From the NCBI GenBank assembly GCA_020073395.1, contig JAIQFF010000023.1, positions 1-44,390 on the forward strand: a DNA stretch of 44,390 nt, written 5' to 3'. Numbering within the stretch: the first letter of the stretch is position 1; each line of letters opens with the position of its first letter. The position numbers and the translations under genes were made by a program. The notes below the pieces were generated by a model that saw nothing but the letters and a program-made list of their open reading frames with translations, was not told the DNA's origin and ran no database searches. The stretch is from Terriglobia bacterium. GTDB lineage: Bacteria > Acidobacteriota > Terriglobia > Terriglobales > Acidobacteriaceae. This document shows, piece after piece, positions 40,642-44,390 of this stretch.

Positions 40642-41040
40642 ATGAAAAAAATGTTTTCCCGTCGCAACTTCGTTCGCACCGGCGCGGTCGGTGCCGCAGC
40701 GTTTGCTGCTTCAGCCAGCGTCTTCGCGCCGGCTGAGCAACGGCCATCGGTTGACCAGGCTTCCCCCATCCGTCTGGGTTTGGCCAGCTACACGTTCCGC
40801 AACTTCAGTCGCGCCCAGACCATCGGCTTCATGAAGCAGCTTAATGTGTTCGAGCTGAATGCGAAGGATGTGAGAGACCATCTTCCGACAGATCCGCAGG
40901 AGGAAGCGGCTGCTCTGGCGGATTATGCCTCCGCGGGCATCAGGCTGCACGCTGCCGGGACCATCTATTTCGAGAAGGATGAAGATGCGGATATCCGGGC
41001 CAAGTTCGAATACTGCAAACGAGGCCTGTCTTGTGGATGA
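40642..41040 (+). pseudogene. Truncated sugar phosphate isomerase/epimerase-like gene, Tat signal
   Basis: From the ATG at 40642 the frame gives 132 residues: a twin-arginine signal (SRRNFVRTGAVGAAAF), then the opening of an AP-endonuclease-2/xylose-isomerase-like TIM barrel (IRLGLASYTFRNFS, VFELNAKDVRDHLP, AGIRLHAAGTIYFE, KFEYCKR). Family members are usually near 280-300 residues, so more than half the barrel is missing. Similarity ends at about 41020, and the following 200 bp show no continuation in another frame. It is most likely the stump of a gene cut by deletion. Confidence 0.75.
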
Positions 41041-41239
41041 GGCCATGCATCCGCGCTTCAGCCTTCACTGTTATTGCCGATATCGAGTCGTGATGATGAC
41101 CCGGTTAATCCCAAAAATTGTTTCTTATCTCAGGCCGGCGCTTTATAGTCGATAATTTGCTCTGGCTCGACCATCGACTAAGAGCCCGCTCCATATCTGA
41201 CTTTGAGATGACCGTTGGCCAGGAGTCGGGCATCGCGCC

Positions 41240-42340
41240 GTGAGCCGAGTTCCTCCTATGGAGACGCCGCAGATATACCCCACGATCGACGAGTACCTGC
41301 GCAAGAGACTTATGCCCGTGGAGGGCGCGATTCCCCATCTGGCAGGAATCGAGATGTACGGCAACTCGATTCCCGCCGGGACCGTAGGCGGAGATCTCTT
41401 CGAGTACATCAATTTTCAGCAACGCTACAACATCGACGCGCGCATTGCACGTGCTCTCAAGTTTTCCAGACAGTATCTCGAACCTCTTCTCCCGGGCCAG
41501 ACTCCGCGAAACATGGTGGATGATCACGTGCAGTGGTTAGAATCAAAACCCGACCACGATCCAGCAGCAGCGGTCGAGTACAGAAAGGCCAAAAGCTCGG
41601 AGCAATTGAGAATCGCGGAAGATCTGCAAGAACTCCGTTCCACTGCCGGAGTGCTATTGGTCGATGCGGAGGGGCACGGGATCATCTCGGCGAAGATTGC
41701 CTCGACTGTGCACGATACTTTTCATGCGTTGATGCTCGTTGAACTCGATCGCTACGGAAAGACGACCCCGGGGTTCTTCGAGAAGATCAATCTCAGATTG
41801 GCGCAGTCCATCACTGCACGCAATGCTCTGGGAAGAAATCCGGAGGACAATTCGCGTGAGATCGCGACCATGCTGTACGGCGAAACGCGCCCTGAGGGAC
41901 ACTTCCGCTTTGTGAATTTCGGTCACCCGCCGCCCCTGGTCTTCTCCGCAGAATTCGGCAGGTTCATGGAGATCAACGAGGCTCGCATGGTGCAGTTCCT
42001 TGCCCTGGGACTGGAAATTCCCGAAGACCATCCTGACCGGAACAAGTATTTTTCCATGAGCCTCAGGAAACGGCAGGTGAACTCCTCGGACGTGGCGGAA
42101 ATCACGCTGATGAGCCCAGGAGACATTCTGTTCCTCTATACCGACGGGGTTTACGACGGCAGTGACGAACAGGATCGTCGGCAAATCGAGCAGGTGATCC
42201 GTGATCACAAAGACCAGGCTGCAAGAGAGATTTGCAACGCGATCCTGGAATACGCGGTAAAACAGGACCAGTACCTGCAGCAAATCGGTCAGGGCGACCG
42301 GATCGACGACAAGACAGTATTTATCATCAAGCGCAGTTAG
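41240..42340 (+). CDS. PP2C-type SpoIIE/RsbU family serine phosphatase
   Basis: About 366 residues from a GTG at 41240, with an in-frame ATG at 41258; no start has a convincing ribosome binding site. The phosphatase motifs are GGDLFEY (near residue 50, metal-binding Asp), LVDAEGHGIISA (about 140), NFGHPPPLV, LFLYTDGVYDG and DDKTVFII at the end. There is no sensor domain; an insert of about 80 residues separates the first two motifs. Such phosphatases act on anti-anti-sigma (STAS) proteins in partner-switching stress control. No STAS or kinase partner gene lies in the window. Confidence 0.85.
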   Translation: MSRVPPMETPQIYPTIDEYLRKRLMPVEGAIPHLAGIEMYGNSIPAGTVGGDLFEYINFQQRYNIDARIARALKFSRQYLEPLLPGQTPRNMVDDHVQWLESKPDHDPAAAVEYRKAKSSEQLRIAEDLQELRSTAGVLLVDAEGHGIISAKIASTVHDTFHALMLVELDRYGKTTPGFFEKINLRLAQSITARNALGRNPEDNSREIATMLYGETRPEGHFRFVNFGHPPPLVFSAEFGRFMEINEARMVQFLALGLEIPEDHPDRNKYFSMSLRKRQVNSSDVAEITLMSPGDILFLYTDGVYDGSDEQDRRQIEQVIRDHKDQAAREICNAILEYAVKQDQYLQQIGQGDRIDDKTVFIIKRS

Positions 42341-42377
42341 TTGCTAACCAGCCTTGCGATCTGCCCGAAAAGCTGGG

Positions 42378-43481
42378 TTACTGGCTATTGCCCGGTTGCT
42401 CGGAAGCGACCGCAGTCAGGCTGCCCAACAAGCCATCGTTTTCGTCGTTGGGACCAGCGCTGAAGTAGAGGCTGGTGGCCAGTCCGTTGTTTGTCGCATC
42501 TCCACCAAAGCTGATTGCCCATAAACCATCGATAAAGACAGCTTTCCCGCTGGTGTCATCCATCATGGTGCCTTCGTGCCTTCCCGTCATCACGTTGAAG
42601 GCATTAATGGTGCCGTCACCAAAATTGCCAATCAACAGGCGATGCGAGAACAGGCCGAAGTCGCTCGGTGCCAGAGCGATGCCCCAGGGCGCGTTGAACC
42701 AGGGGCCGTGCTCCAGGCGCAACAGCAGCCGCCCTCTGTGGTCGAAAACGCCTGCAAAGCCCAAGCCCGGAGCATGGTCTTCATCCTTGCTGCCCTCCTC
42801 ACGATGCGCGAACGTTACTACCAGATTTCCGCCGACATTCTGGATGTTGAAGGGAGCGTAGTCATGGGAGAGGCCGCGCAGGCGAAAAGCGTCGTCATCC
42901 AGGTGGAGCTTGTTGAAATTAGCGTCGAAAACCTCAACCCGACCGGACTGGAAGTTGGTGGCGTAAAACTGAGGACCACTCTGCCCTTGAGCGATCGCGC
43001 AACCCTTATAGATTGCTTTGCCAGTACGATTCTTTAACACAATGGCATTCGGATTTACGCCTGGATTCCAACCCGAGATGGTTCCATCCTCGGTGACAAA
43101 CAGAAAAATTGCCTTCACCTTCGGCGCCACGGGGAATGCGGTGGTGGGGTTGAAAACAGCCCCGGTTGGGGCCAATGTGCCCTTGCCGTCAGGGGTGAGA
43201 ATCTTCACCACTAGAGATTGAGGCACGCCGGCGGCGTTGTAGAGGGTAGAGAGACCACTCCCGTTGTCGGAAACCCACCAGGGGCTGCCGCTGGCGCGGG
43301 CGAGTCCCCAGGCGTTGACCAGATTGGGGTCGACATTAATCGTGGCCGTGGACGAAGAGACTGAGGACGCGTTGGCGGTTAGGTCGGTGCGATGATACTG
43401 CTGGGCAATCGCGGAGCCTGTCAACAGCAACGCGAAAGTCACAACTGCGAGAGCCATTTCACGAACGACGGCGACGGACAT
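42378..43481 (-). CDS. TIGR03118 family secreted beta-propeller-like protein
   Basis: A 367-residue protein with a signal peptide (ALAVVTFALLLTGSAIAQ). The mature part has the sequence features of the TIGR03118 family: NVDPNLVNAWGLA, SPWWVSDNGSGLSTLYN, GAVFNPTTAF, FVTEDGTISGWNPGV, NAPWGIALAP and LLIGNFGDGTINAF. The repeats suggest a beta-propeller. Function is unknown. GAGGTAGAG before the ATG is a fair ribosome binding site. It converges with the SpoIIE-type gene across a 37-bp gap. Confidence 0.85.
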   Translation of the reverse strand: MSVAVVREMALAVVTFALLLTGSAIAQQYHRTDLTANASSVSSSTATINVDPNLVNAWGLARASGSPWWVSDNGSGLSTLYNAAGVPQSLVVKILTPDGKGTLAPTGAVFNPTTAFPVAPKVKAIFLFVTEDGTISGWNPGVNPNAIVLKNRTGKAIYKGCAIAQGQSGPQFYATNFQSGRVEVFDANFNKLHLDDDAFRLRGLSHDYAPFNIQNVGGNLVVTFAHREEGSKDEDHAPGLGFAGVFDHRGRLLLRLEHGPWFNAPWGIALAPSDFGLFSHRLLIGNFGDGTINAFNVMTGRHEGTMMDDTSGKAVFIDGLWAISFGGDATNNGLATSLYFSAGPNDENDGLLGSLTAVASEQPGNSQ

Positions 43482-43759
43482 ATCTCTACCTCGACTGTCT
43501 GAATTGGTTGGCCGTACATGAACGTCCGATCCTGACGACGGTGATCCTGGGTAGCTTCGAGGAACAATACGGCGATAAGGTCAGCTATTTGTCACAGGAT
43601 TATCGGTTCTTTGTAAATTCTTAAGAGCTGAAGAGGGGTCCCAGAATTGAAGGGCGCATTCGCACGCACTGGGGAGACCGCAGCGATCAGCTTATGTATC
43701 CCGGTGCAGTCGCGCCTTAGAATCCCTTCCCCCGTCAGAAACGTGCTGATCCCCTGGGG
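43482..43759. other. Divergent region between TIGR03118 and EAL/HDOD genes
   Basis: About 280 bp without a gene. I see no match to the operators found elsewhere in the window. A run of G residues precedes the GTG at 43760. Confidence 0.4.
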
Positions 43760-44390
43760 GTGAAAGCCAAGAGGGAAGCAGACGCGTCAACTCACAGTAA
43801 GGTTTTCCAGCGCGGTGCCGATAGATCAGAGGTGACCGCTCCCGCACGTGCACCCGATCCTGGTGTCAGCAAAGCCGCTCCCCGATACACTTTTGTGGCC
43901 CGCCAGCCGATTCTTACCAAGGACGAGAAAGTCTTCGGCTATGAGTTGTTGTTTCGGGATGGTGTCGAGAATTATTTCAATGCCCAGGATTCCGAGGCCG
44001 CCTCGCGCAGCACGCTGGACAGTTCGATGCTCATGGGACTTGACGTCCTGTGCAACGGCAGTCGTGCATTTATCAACTGCACCCGGGACCTGCTGCTCAA
44101 GGACTATATAACGCTCTTGCCTTCCAGCCACACCGTGGCCGAAATTCTGGAAAGTGTGGCCCCCGACGACCTGGTTATGTCTGCCTGCCAGCGGCTCAAG
44201 GAAGGCGGATACCTGATCGCGCTTGATGACTTTGCGGTGGACGACCCCCGAGAGGCCCTGACCGACGTCGCCGATATCATCAAGGTCGATGTACAAGCCA
44301 CTTCACCGCAGGAAGGCGCTGCCATGGTAAAACGTTACGGACCGTGGCGCTGCCGCATGCTGGCCGAGAAGGTGGAAACCCGCGAGGAAT
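43760..44390 (+). CDS. EAL/HDOD-domain signalling protein, 3' end outside the window
   Basis: The frame is open to the window edge. A GTG at 43760 behind a G-rich site, or a GTG at 43832, may be the start. The conserved part begins YTFVARQPILTKDEKVFGYE and continues LLFRDGVENYF, FINCTRDLLL, ILESVAPDD and LIALDDFAVDD. This is the degenerate EAL-like domain of the YuxH-type EAL-HDOD proteins. The first motif is not EAL, so cyclic-di-GMP hydrolysis is unlikely. The HDOD domain would follow beyond the window. The role in other bacteria is signalling by protein-protein contact. Confidence 0.82.
   Translation, partial: MKAKREADASTHSKVFQRGADRSEVTAPARAPDPGVSKAAPRYTFVARQPILTKDEKVFGYELLFRDGVENYFNAQDSEAASRSTLDSSMLMGLDVLCNGSRAFINCTRDLLLKDYITLLPSSHTVAEILESVAPDDLVMSACQRLKEGGYLIALDDFAVDDPREALTDVADIIKVDVQATSPQEGAAMVKRYGPWRCRMLAEKVETREE

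Noticed and set aside
1-44390. CRISPR array, transposase gene or rRNA gene
   Set aside because: No regularly spaced direct repeats, no transposase motifs and no rRNA-like stretch were seen.

Overview
The window looks like a chromosomal segment from an Acidobacteriota bacterium, probably of the Terriglobia/Acidobacteriales type. This rests on gene content. It has Tat-exported glycosidases, a long TonB-dependent receptor with an N-terminal carboxypeptidase-regulatory-like domain, a CRTAC1-type FG-GAP/ASPIC protein next to a TPR protein, a TIGR03118-type protein and a DUF5335 protein, all in moderately high-GC DNA. The species assignment is inference.

Region 1 (about 1-20.5 kb) is a plant-glycan utilisation island. 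It holds two GH127-family (DUF1680) beta-L-arabinofuranosidase-like enzymes, a GH31 glycosidase, a TPR protein, a CRTAC1 protein, a TonB-dependent receptor, a DHDPS-family aldolase/dehydratase, a divergent GntR/FCD regulator and an S9 peptidase. Two regulatory signatures are visible. A LacI-like operator (AGAAANCGTTTACTNAC) lies before both GH127 genes, the GH31 gene and the receptor gene. A second palindromic operator is shared by the DHDPS-like gene and a decayed TonB receptor gene on the two sides of the GntR gene. The island also contains relics: a 5' fragment of a GH31 paralogue, a receptor gene reduced to its two ends, and an M24-type peptidase gene cut off at a 31-bp perfect inverted repeat.

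Region 2 (21.1-26.3 kb) is the most unusual part. A plus-strand gene encodes a membrane M50-like metalloprotease domain (HEMGH) fused to an enolase whose two domains are in swapped order, that is, a circular permutation with the catalytic residues retained. It converges with a minus-strand gene for a pyruvate-phosphate-dikinase-like protein that keeps the nucleotide-binding and phosphohistidine domains but has an unrelated region where the PEP/pyruvate barrel should be. The two genes share one CTAG as both stop codons. Both families act on PEP metabolism, so the pair is a candidate undescribed system.

Region 3 (26.6-38.9 kb) is an envelope and stress-response cluster: small membrane and secreted proteins, an alpha/beta hydrolase, an L,D-transpeptidase and a MepK-like endopeptidase, a cyclopropane-fatty-acid-synthase-like enzyme overlapping a geranylgeranyl-reductase-like flavoenzyme, a BON-SRPBCC membrane protein with DUF5335, an erythromycin-esterase-like protein and a phosphoribosyltransferase. 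Seven intergenic CRP/FNR-type sites (GTGA-N6-TCAC) lie between these genes, several with a third GTGA half-site at a fixed distance, which suggests one regulon.

Region 4 (39.2-44.4 kb) holds a Tat-exported Gfo/Idh/MocA oxidoreductase, a truncated sugar-isomerase-like gene, a SpoIIE-type phosphatase, a TIGR03118-like secreted protein and the start of an EAL/HDOD signalling protein that runs off the window.
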